A stretch of DNA of 55,387 nt from an uncultured Lachnospiraceae bacterium (GTDB lineage Bacteria; Bacillota; Clostridia; Lachnospirales; Lachnospiraceae), in NCBI GenBank assembly GCA_910577735.1, contig CAJTOO010000016.1:1-55387 (forward strand), read 5' to 3'. A model generated the notes under the pieces. That model ran no database searches. It was not told the origin of the DNA and saw only the letters and a list, made by a program, of their open reading frames with translations. A program made the position numbers and the translations under genes. Shown here piece by piece: positions 27,110 to 35,605 of this stretch. Every line of letters starts with the position of its first letter. The first letter of the stretch is position 1.

Positions 27110-28320
27110 TTCTGCTCTCCTTCTGCCTCTTTTATGCACTCACGCAAAATCACCATCATATCGTCCACATGTTTCTCCTGAATGACCAAAGGCGGTACAA
27201 AACGGATGATATCCGTCCCCGCGTTGATCAGCACCAGACCCTGGTCCATGGCCCGTGTGATAATATTTCCCACCGGTCTGTCAAAGACAAGTCCCTGTAA
27301 CAGTCCCACACCGCGTCTTTCTTTCACGCAGTCAAATTCCTGCACCAGTTCATCCAGACATCTGCCAAGGTAGGCACCTGTTCTCTCCACATTGGCAAGC
27401 ACATCCTCTTTCTCAAACAATGCAAGCACCTTACAGATTGCCGCACAGGCCAGGGGATTGCCGCCGTAGGTAGTGCCATGATCACCGGCTGCCAGGGAAT
27501 TTGCTCCCACTTTCTCTGTCATCAGAAAGGCACCCACAGGCACCCCGCAGCCAAGAGCCTTGGCGGTGGTCATCACATCCGGCTTAATGCCGAACCGCTG
27601 CCAGGCATACATGGTGCCGGTACGCCCCATGCCGCACTGAATCTCATCCAGGATCAGCAGAATATCCCGGGCATCACACAAGTCCCTGACTTTGCGCATA
27701 AATTCTTCCGTGGCCGGGTAGATACCGCCTTCCCCCTGCACTGTCTCAAAGAGGATGGCACAGGTTTTGTCCGTCACCTGGGCTTCCACACTCTCAAAGT
27801 CATTTAAGTCGGCAAAGCGGACGTTGCCTATCATGGGTTCAAAGGCTTCCCTGTAATGGGGATTACCCGTGACAGACAGCGCCCCCATGGTACGGCCATG
27901 GAAAGAATGATTCATGGCGATGATCTCATGATCTGTTGTGCCATCCTTCAGATAAGCATACTTTCTGGCTGTCTTGATAGCCCCCTCAATGGCCTCCGCC
28001 CCGCTGTTGGTAAAAAAGACCCGGTCCATACCGGAAATCTCTTTCAGCTTCTTCGCCGCCTCAATGGCCGGCAGATTATAATAATAGTTTGAGGTGTGGA
28101 TGATCTTATCAATCTGCTCTTTCAGCGCATCATCATACTCCCTGTTATGATATCCCAGGGCAAAGACCGCAATCCCGGACACAAAATCCAGATATTTCTT
28201 GCCCTCTATATCATAGAGATACACTCCCTCTCCCTTCTCGAAAACCACCTGATAACGATTATAGGTATGAAGAAGGGCTTTCTCCGCTTCGTCTATATAT
28301 TCCTGCATTGTTGTACTCAT
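27106..28320 (-). CDS. argD: Acetylornithine aminotransferase
   Basis: 404 aa class III PLP aminotransferase. SFHGRTMGALSVTGNP and DEIQCGMGRTG near the cofactor, and the PLP-binding Lys in TTAKALGCGVPVGAF. It converts N-acetylglutamate semialdehyde to N-acetylornithine, step four of arginine synthesis. Its neighbours argJ and argB support ArgD over other ornithine-type aminotransferases. Its stop overlaps the start of the solute-binding-like gene. Confidence 0.93.
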   Translation of the reverse strand: MSTTMQEYIDEAEKALLHTYNRYQVVFEKGEGVYLYDIEGKKYLDFVSGIAVFALGYHNREYDDALKEQIDKIIHTSNYYYNLPAIEAAKKLKEISGMDRVFFTNSGAEAIEGAIKTARKYAYLKDGTTDHEIIAMNHSFHGRTMGALSVTGNPHYREAFEPMIGNVRFADLNDFESVEAQVTDKTCAILFETVQGEGGIYPATEEFMRKVRDLCDARDILLILDEIQCGMGRTGTMYAWQRFGIKPDVMTTAKALGCGVPVGAFLMTEKVGANSLAAGDHGTTYGGNPLACAAICKVLALFEKEDVLANVERTGAYLGRCLDELVQEFDCVKERRGVGLLQGLVFDRPVGNIITRAMDQGLVLINAGTDIIRFVPPLVIQEKHVDDMMVILRECIKEAEGEQK

Positions 28321-28373
28321 ATTACTCCCTGTTCTGCTGCGTCCCTGCGCCGCTTTGCGTTCTGCATCCTCTG

Positions 28374-29276
28374 TCAGTTTTCTGCTTTCTCAGGCCCATC
28401 TTCATCTCTGATAATGGCAGTTCCGATACCCTGGTTTGTGAAGATTTCCAGAAGCAGGCAGTGGGCAATCCGTCCATCCAGAATATGAACCCTGCCAACG
28501 CCCTCCCTGATAGCCTCTGTGCAGTTATGCAGCTTGGGCAGCATGCCGCCGCCAATGAAACCGCCGTCTATCAGTTCCTCTGCCTGAGATGCCGTCAGTC
28601 TTGAGATAAAGCTGGCCTTATCATGAATATCCTTATACAGTCCCTCGATGTCTGTCAAAAACACCAGTTTGTCCGCCCCCACTGCCTTGGCGATGGCACA
28701 GGCCGCATCGTCCGCATTGATGTTGTATGTCTGAAACTGATTATCCAGTCCGATAGGCGCCACGATGGGAAGAAAATCCTTTTCCAGAAGATCATAGAGA
28801 ACCTTGGGATCCACATGGGTAATCTCTCCCACATAACCGATGTCCTCCCCGTCCGCATATTTCTTGTCACACTGCAAAAGGCCGCCGTCCTTACCGCTGA
28901 CGCCCACAGCCCTGACACCCAGCTCGCCGACCATGCGGACCAGATTCTTATTGACTTTATTCAGGACCATCTCCGCAATCTCCATGGTCTCCTCATCTGT
29001 CACCCGCAGACCGTTCACAAACCTGGCCTCCTTACCAACCTTGCCCACCCAGCGACTGATTTCCTTGCCGCCGCCATGCACAATGATAGGCTTAAATCCC
29101 ACCAGCTTTAAAAGTGTCACATCTTTGATCACGTTGCGCTGCAGTTCCTCATTGCTCATGGCACTGCCGCCATACTTGACCACAATGATCTTACGGTTAA
29201 ACTTCTGAATATAAGGGAGCGCCTCAATCAAGACCTCTGCCTTCTCCAGGATTTTATTCATTTCCTGCTGTTCCAT
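28374..29276 (-). CDS. argB: Acetylglutamate kinase
   Basis: 300 aa, amino-acid kinase fold with VVKYGGSAM, IVHGGGKEISRW and the C-terminal GGGMLPKL motif. It phosphorylates N-acetylglutamate. The N-terminal helix (MNKILEKAEVLIEALPYIQKF) is the kind found in hexameric, arginine-feedback-inhibited ArgB proteins, so it probably senses arginine (inference from family). GAGGAA precedes the ATG. Between argJ and argD on one strand. Confidence 0.95.
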   Translation of the reverse strand: MEQQEMNKILEKAEVLIEALPYIQKFNRKIIVVKYGGSAMSNEELQRNVIKDVTLLKLVGFKPIIVHGGGKEISRWVGKVGKEARFVNGLRVTDEETMEIAEMVLNKVNKNLVRMVGELGVRAVGVSGKDGGLLQCDKKYADGEDIGYVGEITHVDPKVLYDLLEKDFLPIVAPIGLDNQFQTYNINADDAACAIAKAVGADKLVFLTDIEGLYKDIHDKASFISRLTASQAEELIDGGFIGGGMLPKLHNCTEAIREGVGRVHILDGRIAHCLLLEIFTNQGIGTAIIRDEDGPEKAEN

Positions 29277-29321
29277 GGTGATTCCTCTTTTCTATATGTT
29301 CTGGCTTTCTTAGCCCGTCTG

Positions 29322-30545
29322 TTAACTGCGGTAGTCCGCATTGATTTTCACATAATCATAGGTCAGGTCGCATCCCCAGGCGGCTGCGCTCTCCTCGCCC
29401 CGTTTCATATCCACGATCACACGCACTTCCGGGGCTGAAAGAATCTTCTCTGCCTCTTCCTCATCATAGTCTGTCAACATTCCGCCCCGGCAGATCTGCA
29501 TCCGCATCTCATCACTTTCACAGTAAATATCCACCTGCTCCGGATCGAAATCAACCCCCGCATACCCCAGGGCGCACATAATCCTTCCCACATTGGCATC
29601 GTGGCCGTATATCATGGCCTTGGTCAGACTGGAACAGACTACGGATTTGCTCAGTGTCCTGGCTTCCTGCTTGGTTGCCGCATGGATGACTTTCGTCTCA
29701 AACAATGCCGTGGCGCCCTCTCCATCACCGGCCATCTTCTTAGCCAGGGTGGTATCTATATAATGTAATGCCTCTTTAAACTTATCATAATCAGCATTCC
29801 TGGCGGTAATCTCCGGATTTCCTGCAAGACCATTGGCCAGCACAATCAGGGTATCGTTGGTGGACGTATCTCCGTCTACCGATATCATGTTAAAGGTATC
29901 TGCCACATCCTCCCGCAATGCCTCCTGCAGGAGTTCTTTGGAAATAACTATATCCGTGGTTACAAAGGCAAGCATGGTGCACATATTGGGATGAATCATA
30001 CCGGAGCCCTTGCACATGCCGCCTACAGTAACTTTCCTGCCGCCGATCTCAATCTCCACTGCCGCCTGCTTACACACAGTATCCGTGGTCATGATGGCTT
30101 CCGCTGCTGCCTGTCCGGCTTCCAGGGTATCTGCCTTTGCTGCCGCCAACTTCTCCACACCGGCTGTAATCTTATCCAACGGCAGCTGCCAGCCGATCAC
30201 ACCTGTGGACGCCACCAGCACCGAATCCTCCGGGATGCCCAGTACCTGCGCCGCCTTATCGGCCGTCTGCCGGCAGTAGTCATATCCCTGCTTCCCCGTG
30301 CAGGCGTTGGCAATGCCAGCATTGACAATCACTGCCTGGGCATAAGGCGAATGGTCCACCACTTCCTTATCCCACAAAACCGGCGCCGCCTTCACCACAT
30401 TGCTGGTAAAAACACCGGCTGTCCGGCAAGGCACCCGGCTGTAAATCATGGCCATGTCCTTTCTGTTCTGATATTTAATCGCTGCTTCCACCCCGGCTGC
30501 CTCAAACCCCGGCGCTGCCGTGACGCCGCCTTCTATTATCTTCAT
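29322..30545 (-). CDS. argJ: Bifunctional ornithine acetyltransferase / N-acetylglutamate synthase
   Basis: 407 aa, full length. The self-cleavage site is KGSGMIHPNMCTML, with nucleophile Thr190 preceded by Cys instead of the more common Ala. ArgJ recycles the acetyl group from N-acetylornithine to glutamate, and many forms also make N-acetylglutamate from acetyl-CoA. First gene of the operon; no argA is seen, so it could be the bifunctional form. A good promoter lies at 30642-30670. Confidence 0.95.
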   Translation of the reverse strand: MKIIEGGVTAAPGFEAAGVEAAIKYQNRKDMAMIYSRVPCRTAGVFTSNVVKAAPVLWDKEVVDHSPYAQAVIVNAGIANACTGKQGYDYCRQTADKAAQVLGIPEDSVLVASTGVIGWQLPLDKITAGVEKLAAAKADTLEAGQAAAEAIMTTDTVCKQAAVEIEIGGRKVTVGGMCKGSGMIHPNMCTMLAFVTTDIVISKELLQEALREDVADTFNMISVDGDTSTNDTLIVLANGLAGNPEITARNADYDKFKEALHYIDTTLAKKMAGDGEGATALFETKVIHAATKQEARTLSKSVVCSSLTKAMIYGHDANVGRIMCALGYAGVDFDPEQVDIYCESDEMRMQICRGGMLTDYDEEEAEKILSAPEVRVIVDMKRGEESAAAWGCDLTYDYVKINADYRS

Positions 30546-30641
30546 TTGACTCCTCCATGTCTGTATGTAAATTTTCTCAGAATTTCCTTACGCTGCTCCC
30601 TGCTCTGGCCCGGCTGCATATACACAACTGCACCATCAACC

Positions 30642-30670
30642 AATATACATCAAATCCAACCGTATTGCAA
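30642..30670 (-). promoter_or_regulatory. Promoter of the argJ operon
   Basis: TTGCAA at 30670-30665, 17 bp, TATATT at 30647-30642 on the minus strand. The same hexamers and spacing occur before argG. Just downstream, a TGCATATACA stretch (30615-30624) could be part of an ArgR operator; this is tentative. Confidence 0.65.
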
Positions 30671-30733
30671 CCACATAGACTTTGCGAAGCACTTCACGAA
30701 ACGCAGCATCCGAGATGCCTGGAGAAACGCGAA

Positions 30734-31378
30734 TCACAGTTCTTGTCCCAATACCTTCTCCAACTCCATAATCATGGTATTGACAAAAGAAATCGCCGTT
30801 GGATCCTTACACATATTAAGCAGAAGCGCCCTGATATTCCTCTCAAAATCATCCGGCAGTACCCGGCACTCTTTCACACAGATATCTAAAAGTCTCTTTT
30901 CTCCGGGATGCAGTTTCTCATTCATGGCAAAAATCACATCAAAATAGGATGCCAGGAACTTATGCACCTCCTGATTGATGCTGACCAGATCACCTCGCTT
31001 CATGGCCTTGGTGATCTGCCCCAGATAGGTGTTCATGCCGTATTTGATCAACTGCATATTATGACTGATGATATTCTGCTTCAACGGCTAAGGATATCTT
31101 ATCATAAATTTCTGCTTGGCCTGTGCCAGTCTGCCGCCCTTATCATATGCAATGCGCCCGGTCAACAGACTATGCCACATGCAGGTCGTGCAGCCGGCAA
31201 GCGCCTTATGTTTCTCCAATGCAGCCTTTCTGTCCTCCACAGGAATCTGTTCCTTACAATAGACATATACATCATAATCCGAATAGACATCATTTTTCTT
31301 GAGCGCGCGGGAGCCGCCGATTGCCATCGACTCTACCTGCGCAAATCTGGCAAATTCATTGAAAATATCCTGTACCAT
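30734..31378 (-). pseudogene. Decayed nucleotidyltransferase (DUF4037-like)
   Basis: Two pieces in the same frame. 31378-31091 encodes 96 residues with GGSRALKKND and SDYDVYVY, the GS-x-SDxD signature of the nucleotidyltransferase superfamily, ending ...KFMIRYP then TAG. The frame continues open from 31087 to 30734 (PLKQNIISHNM ... FLASYFDVIFAMNEKLHPGEKRL), which looks like the C-terminal part of the same family. Compared with my memory of intact members, about 50-60 residues carrying the third catalytic Asp are also missing between VEDRKAALEKH and GCTTCMWH. So there is an internal deletion plus an amber stop. A sequencing error could explain the stop but not the deletion. Confidence 0.7.
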
Positions 31379-31457
31379 CTCTTCCGCTCCCTGGTGGTAT
31401 CACCATTTTTCTGTCAGGAAACTCTGATGCAGCAGCATAACGTGGTCTCTTATGGTT

Positions 31458-31817
31458 TTATTCTGTTATTGCTTTCTCCCACTCGCTCTCTTTAAACCCG
31501 GGACACACGGTTTGGTCACTCACAAGAAGCGGCCTTTTCACCAACATCCCATCCGCGGCAAGAAGCGCAATCTGCTCTTCCTCACTCATATCCGGAAGCT
31601 TGTCCTTCAGAGCCATCTCTTTATAAAGCAGTCCGCTGGTATTAAAGAACCTCTTCAGCGGCAGTCCGCTCTTTTCATACCATGTTTTCAGTTCCGCAGC
31701 CGTGGGGTTTTCTTCTTTGATCGGGCGGCCCTCATATTCGACACCCTTTTCTTCCAGCCATTTCAAGGCTTTCTGGCAAGTGGAACATTTTGCATAATAA
31801 AGTACGATTGGTTTCAT
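31458..31817 (-). CDS. ArsC/Spx-family thioredoxin-fold protein
   Basis: 119 aa from MKPIVLYYAKCSTC after AGGGAGG; a longer frame to 31928 has no ribosome site. Thioredoxin-like fold with the redox motif C-S-T-C near residue 12 and RPIKEENPTAAELKTWYEKSG and RPLLVSD in family positions. Relatives are arsenate-reductase-like proteins (YffB/YusI type) and Spx regulators. Absence of any ars gene nearby makes arsenate reduction unlikely; the two-Cys motif allows redox function. Substrate unknown. Confidence 0.85.
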   Translation of the reverse strand: MKPIVLYYAKCSTCQKALKWLEEKGVEYEGRPIKEENPTAAELKTWYEKSGLPLKRFFNTSGLLYKEMALKDKLPDMSEEEQIALLAADGMLVKRPLLVSDQTVCPGFKESEWEKAITE

Positions 31818-31927
31818 TTGTGTTCCTCCCTTTCCCTTATGTCTCACTGTCTGACCGGCATGGATACCGGCAGCTGTTTTTCTTTCTATTTTATCAATAT
31901 CTTCCACATTTTTGCAACTATGAAACA

Positions 31928-31974
31928 AAAGTACCGCCTCATAACTTTATAAAAGTTAAAAGAAGCGGTACTCT
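31928..31974 (-). terminator. Terminator after the TIM-barrel gene
   Basis: AGTACCGC and GCGGTACT pair with inner AACTTT/AAGTT complementarity, followed on the minus strand by TTTTGTTT. It lies 46 bases past the stop of the PEP-hydrolase-family gene and ends the Tm-1/TIM-barrel operon. Confidence 0.85.
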
Positions 31975-32020
31975 CCTGCCACATATTTTCTTAATTATAT
32001 TATTTCATGCTTTCCGGCGC

Positions 32021-32851
32021 TTACTTCGCGATTGCCTTAAACGCTGCTGCCTGCGCTGTCATGCCCCTTTCTGAAGCCAGTCTTTCAATGGAGGATGCCC
32101 CAAAGAAACCATCAATCTCAGGAACATTCTGAATCACATAAGCGGCATCTTCCGGATCTGCAATCGGGCCTCCATGACATATCACCATAATATCCGGGTT
32201 CACTTCCCGCCCTGCTTTGATGATCTCACGAATCTTGACACAGCAGTCATCCAGTGTTACTGCCGTCTCCGCTCCGATGGATCCTTTGGTGGTAAGTCCC
32301 ATATGTGCAACCAGAATATCCGCTCCGGCCTGCGCCATCGCTTTGGCCTGCTCGGGATCAAATACATAAGGACAGGTAAGCATATCCAGATTATGCGCCT
32401 CCCGGATCATATCCACTTCCAACCCGTATCCCATGCCCGTCTCTTCCAGATTAGCCCGGAATTTGCCATCAATCAATCCTACTGTGGGGAAATTCTGCAC
32501 GCCGTTAAACCCCTGTTCCTTCAACTGTTTCAGGAAAATATCCATCACCCTGAAAGGATCTGTTCCGCACACCCCCGCCAACACTGGTGTCTTCTTAACA
32601 ATAGGCAGTACTTCCTGTCCCATCTCCTGAACGATTGCGTTAGCATCGCCATATGCTAATAATCCTGACAGCGATCCGCGTCCAGCCATTCTAAAGCGTC
32701 CGGAATTATAAATAATCAACATATCCACATCCGCTTTTTCACTGCATTTTGCAGTGATACCGGTCCCGGCACCTACTCCTACCAAAATTTTACCCTGGTT
32801 TGTCTGTGCCCTGAAATCAGCCATAATCTCGCTTCTTGTTTTTCTCAACAT
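32021..32851 (-). CDS. TIM-barrel protein, phosphoenolpyruvate hydrolase family
   Basis: 276 aa single-domain protein of the PF09370 family (PEP hydrolase, earlier named TIM-barrel signal transduction). Landmarks are ILVGVGAGTGITAK, the NSGRFRMAGRGSL loop, NFPTVGLIDGKFR, AGADILVAHMGLTTKG and CHGGPI. The reaction is not established for most members. AGGAGG precedes the ATG. It lies 34 bases after the Tm-1-like gene; the same two domains are joined in one chain in plant Tm-1, which supports a joint function. Confidence 0.9.
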   Translation of the reverse strand: MLRKTRSEIMADFRAQTNQGKILVGVGAGTGITAKCSEKADVDMLIIYNSGRFRMAGRGSLSGLLAYGDANAIVQEMGQEVLPIVKKTPVLAGVCGTDPFRVMDIFLKQLKEQGFNGVQNFPTVGLIDGKFRANLEETGMGYGLEVDMIREAHNLDMLTCPYVFDPEQAKAMAQAGADILVAHMGLTTKGSIGAETAVTLDDCCVKIREIIKAGREVNPDIMVICHGGPIADPEDAAYVIQNVPEIDGFFGASSIERLASERGMTAQAAAFKAIAK

Positions 32852-32885
32852 TGTTTCCTTCCTCCTGTTTTCATCTATTTTCTTA

Positions 32886-34112
32886 CTATTTCCGTTCTTT
32901 TTCCATCAGCGCAATCAATTTCTTTGCCGCCATTTCAGCAAACTCTGCATCATTGATATTGTGATCCATCTCAATCACTTCAACGTATTGGTTATCGATT
33001 CCCTGCCGGATAGCAGCAAACAATTCTTTTCGCTCTTCGGGGCCGTCAAACGGCTGGCCCTCGGCATCAATCATGGAGACTCCTTTTGCCGGCAGCAGGA
33101 CTGTCATCTTCGCCCCGGCCTGGTTCCATTTAGAGGCCAGCATGGCGCCTATTTCATGATTTTCCTCCACAGTAGTCCGCATCAGGGTGACTGTTGGATT
33201 GTGTTTATATAAATTTCTGGATGCAAACTGCTCCGGCACCGTATCAATGGGCCCGAAATTTACCATATCACAGGCTCCTACAGACACCACCTGCGGTATT
33301 TTGCACTGTATTGCCGCTTCACATCTGGCACTGCCTGCCGCCAGAACGCCGCCCACAATCTCATCACACCATTCTGTGGTCGTCAAATCAAGCACGCCCT
33401 GGAAAAATCCCGCGTGAATCAATGCCTCCATTGTCTTTCCGCCGGTCCCGGTAGCATGAAATACCAATACCTCATACCCGCTTTCTTCCAGACAGGCCTT
33501 CGCCCGGTCCACACATGGTGTGGTGACGCCAAACATCGTTGCCGCAACCATCGGTTTCGTCTCTTCATCCTCCGGCGTCTGTTCTGGTTCCAGACTGACC
33601 ATGCCGGCAATGGCAAGAACAGCATTTTGGAATATGGTCTTTGATATCTTATTTAACCCGGCCACATCTACAATAGACGGAATCATCATAATATCACTGG
33701 TTCCCACATACTGTGCCACATTCCCGGAAGCCATGGTGGATACCATTACTTTAGGAACCCCAATCGGAAGCGCCCGCATTGCAGGCGTTACCAACGATGT
33801 ACCGCCTGAACCGCCAAAGGAAATGATACCATCAAACTTTCCTGCCTCATATAATCGGGGTACAAGGATTTCCATTCCTTTTGACAATGCTTCCGTTGCC
33901 ATAGCCCTGTCTTTGCGCTCTGCAATTTCCCTGATATCATATCCTGCTGCCGCTGCAATCTCACTATTTGTAACATCCGCTTCAAAATCCGGGGCAAATA
34001 CCCCTGTGTGAATCATATAAGGAGTGATTCCCAACTTTTCCACCAGTTTCCTGACATACCAAAACTCTTTCCCTTTTGTGTCAAAAGTTCCGGCAATCGC
34101 TATTGTCTTCAT
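32886..34112 (-). CDS. Tm-1-like ATP-binding protein (UPF0261)
   Basis: 408 aa, full length for the UPF0261/Tm-1-like family: IAGTFDTKGKEF at the N-terminus, FGGSGGTSLVTPAMRALPIG, VDVAGLNKISK and FHATGTGGKTMEALI. The plant relative Tm-1 of tomato has this domain plus the TIM barrel and blocks tobamovirus replication; the bacterial role is unknown. AAAGGAG precedes the ATG. First gene of a two-gene operon, controlled probably by the TIM-barrel-AraC protein encoded upstream. Confidence 0.92.
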   Translation of the reverse strand: MKTIAIAGTFDTKGKEFWYVRKLVEKLGITPYMIHTGVFAPDFEADVTNSEIAAAAGYDIREIAERKDRAMATEALSKGMEILVPRLYEAGKFDGIISFGGSGGTSLVTPAMRALPIGVPKVMVSTMASGNVAQYVGTSDIMMIPSIVDVAGLNKISKTIFQNAVLAIAGMVSLEPEQTPEDEETKPMVAATMFGVTTPCVDRAKACLEESGYEVLVFHATGTGGKTMEALIHAGFFQGVLDLTTTEWCDEIVGGVLAAGSARCEAAIQCKIPQVVSVGACDMVNFGPIDTVPEQFASRNLYKHNPTVTLMRTTVEENHEIGAMLASKWNQAGAKMTVLLPAKGVSMIDAEGQPFDGPEERKELFAAIRQGIDNQYVEVIEMDHNINDAEFAEMAAKKLIALMEKERK

Positions 34113-34205
34113 ACCCTGCTATCTCCTTTCTTTTTCACCGCTCTTCGCTCAATTACGAGATTCGCTTCACAAACGTAAACGAGCAAAAAATTTCCTATAG
34201 AATCA

Positions 34206-34248
34206 AAAGAGGCAGAACCTGTTATCATTAACTAGATTCTACCTCTTT
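34206..34248 (-). terminator. Hairpin between regulator gene and Tm-1-like gene
   Basis: AAAGAGGTAGAA and TTCTGCCTCTTT pair (one G-U) around a 19-base loop, followed by TTGATTCT on the minus strand. It can end the regulator transcript, or act in the 5' leader of the Tm-1 mRNA. The U-run is weak. Confidence 0.6.
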
Positions 34249-34267
34249 GCTGTCTCTCAGTAAATGT

Positions 34268-34342
34268 TCTTATATTATCTTTTCTTGTTCTTATATTATC
34301 TTCCTGTCGTGTCTGTATTTTGTTTTCTTGTGTTTATATTAT
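34268..34342 (-). promoter_or_regulatory. Three phased direct repeats upstream of the Tm-1 operon
   Basis: ATAATATAA-type repeats (TATATTAT on the plus strand at 34271, 34292 and 34335) lie 21 and 43 bp apart, that is about two and four helical turns. The minus-strand units read GATAATATAAGAACA twice and AATATAATATAAACACA once. The spacing is that of AraC-family half-sites; they are the likely operator of the neighbouring regulator. Confidence 0.6.
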
Positions 34343-34344
34343 AT

Positions 34345-35538
34345 TTACGTTTTAAACACTATTCTGTGATACTCACCAGGTGTTAAACCTGTGCGCTTTT
34401 TAAACATCTTACCAAACTGCACATAATCCGCGTAGCCCACCGCCTGCGCAATTTCCTTACAGGAGATATTGCTGTTTGCCAACAACTCCTTTGCCTTATT
34501 GATCCGATATGTGACCAAATACTCTGTAAAAGAAATTCCCATCTCCTTTTTAAACCGGACACTCAGATAGGAGGGGGAAACATGCGCCACCAAAGCCAAA
34601 TCCCCTAACTGTATTTCTTTCATATAATGGTCTTCTATATATTTCTTTACAAAATCCGTATAATCTCCTGTGTTCCAGTTCCCATTTATCATTTTGACCA
34701 TAGGGTCATTTTCATCAAAGCTGCCGTAACTCTTGAAAGCCTTCGTGGTATTGTAAATCGCACGTTCTGCCGGTATACGCTCAAACGTAGAGCCTCCTAT
34801 GTAACCCTGACAGGACGTATTCTGATAGATATACTGCATATCCACCGGTGTACTCGCAGGACCGGCATAAATCATTCGCAGCACCTGGGGATTTTTTTCT
34901 TCACAGACACTGAAAATGTGTTCCGTTATCCTTTTTGCTTCCTGAATAGAAATCGCATTCTTCGCCCCTAAAAATCCCCCTTTAGTCAGCCCCAAATGTA
35001 CACAGATAACGTCGGCCCCCGCTTCCAGCATGCCCACGGCTTCCGACTGTGTTGTCACAAAAGCGACTGTAAAAAGCTCAAGATAATGTGCCAGCCTTAC
35101 TGCCTCCACCTCTCTTGCATAGGTATTCCCCTCCTCTTCCAACGCTGCCCGAAACGTCCCGTCAATCAGGGACAGCGTTGGAAAATTGACGATTCCGGAA
35201 AATCCGTTTTCCTTAATCACTTTCAGATAATCATAGATATGAATTCCCGGATCCGCAGCAAACAGGCCGAAAAGAACCGGCACATCCCGAATGATGGGCA
35301 GAAGCTCTTTAGTTCCCAATTCCATCACAATATGATTGCTATTCCCATAACAAAAATAGCTTGCATAAGAACTGCGCCCCATAACACGATATTTGCCCGC
35401 ACTGAGCGCCAGCAGGAAATCTGCACCGCCCATTGCAGCATACTTGGCCGTCATACCTGATCCTGCTGCCGCCCCCACAATATGTCCATTTACCTTTACC
35501 TGCGCATGCAAGCAGCGCAAAATCCTATTTCTATCCAT
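34345..35538 (-). CDS. Regulator: PEP-hydrolase-family TIM barrel fused to AraC DNA-binding domain
   Basis: 397 aa. Residues about 10-268 are a second PF09370 TIM barrel, clearly similar to the 32.0-kb protein (AAAGSGMTAK, AGKYRVMGRSS, NFPTLSLIDGTFR, AGADVICVHLGLTKGG), but the CHGGPI loop is IYAGPAS here. Residues about 295-393 are an AraC helix-turn-helix pair (IQLGDLALVAHVSPSYLSVRFK and CKEIAQAVGYADYVQFGKMFK). So an enzyme-like barrel serves as the sensor of a transcription factor next to genes for the same barrel and Tm-1. The likely ligand is the substrate or product of that operon. The start has only a weak GA-rich site upstream. Confidence 0.9.
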   Translation of the reverse strand: MDRNRILRCLHAQVKVNGHIVGAAAGSGMTAKYAAMGGADFLLALSAGKYRVMGRSSYASYFCYGNSNHIVMELGTKELLPIIRDVPVLFGLFAADPGIHIYDYLKVIKENGFSGIVNFPTLSLIDGTFRAALEEEGNTYAREVEAVRLAHYLELFTVAFVTTQSEAVGMLEAGADVICVHLGLTKGGFLGAKNAISIQEAKRITEHIFSVCEEKNPQVLRMIYAGPASTPVDMQYIYQNTSCQGYIGGSTFERIPAERAIYNTTKAFKSYGSFDENDPMVKMINGNWNTGDYTDFVKKYIEDHYMKEIQLGDLALVAHVSPSYLSVRFKKEMGISFTEYLVTYRINKAKELLANSNISCKEIAQAVGYADYVQFGKMFKKRTGLTPGEYHRIVFKT

Positions 35539-35605
35539 ACTTTACTCTCTCTAAAACAGACATATCCTGGGTACCTTTTACGGCATTCTTCTGCCCTTGG
35601 CCCGA

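Noticed and set aside
29991..30947. 318-codon open frame opposite argJ
   Set aside because: Shadow of argJ and its upstream region; Cys/His/Arg-rich translation, no ribosome site.
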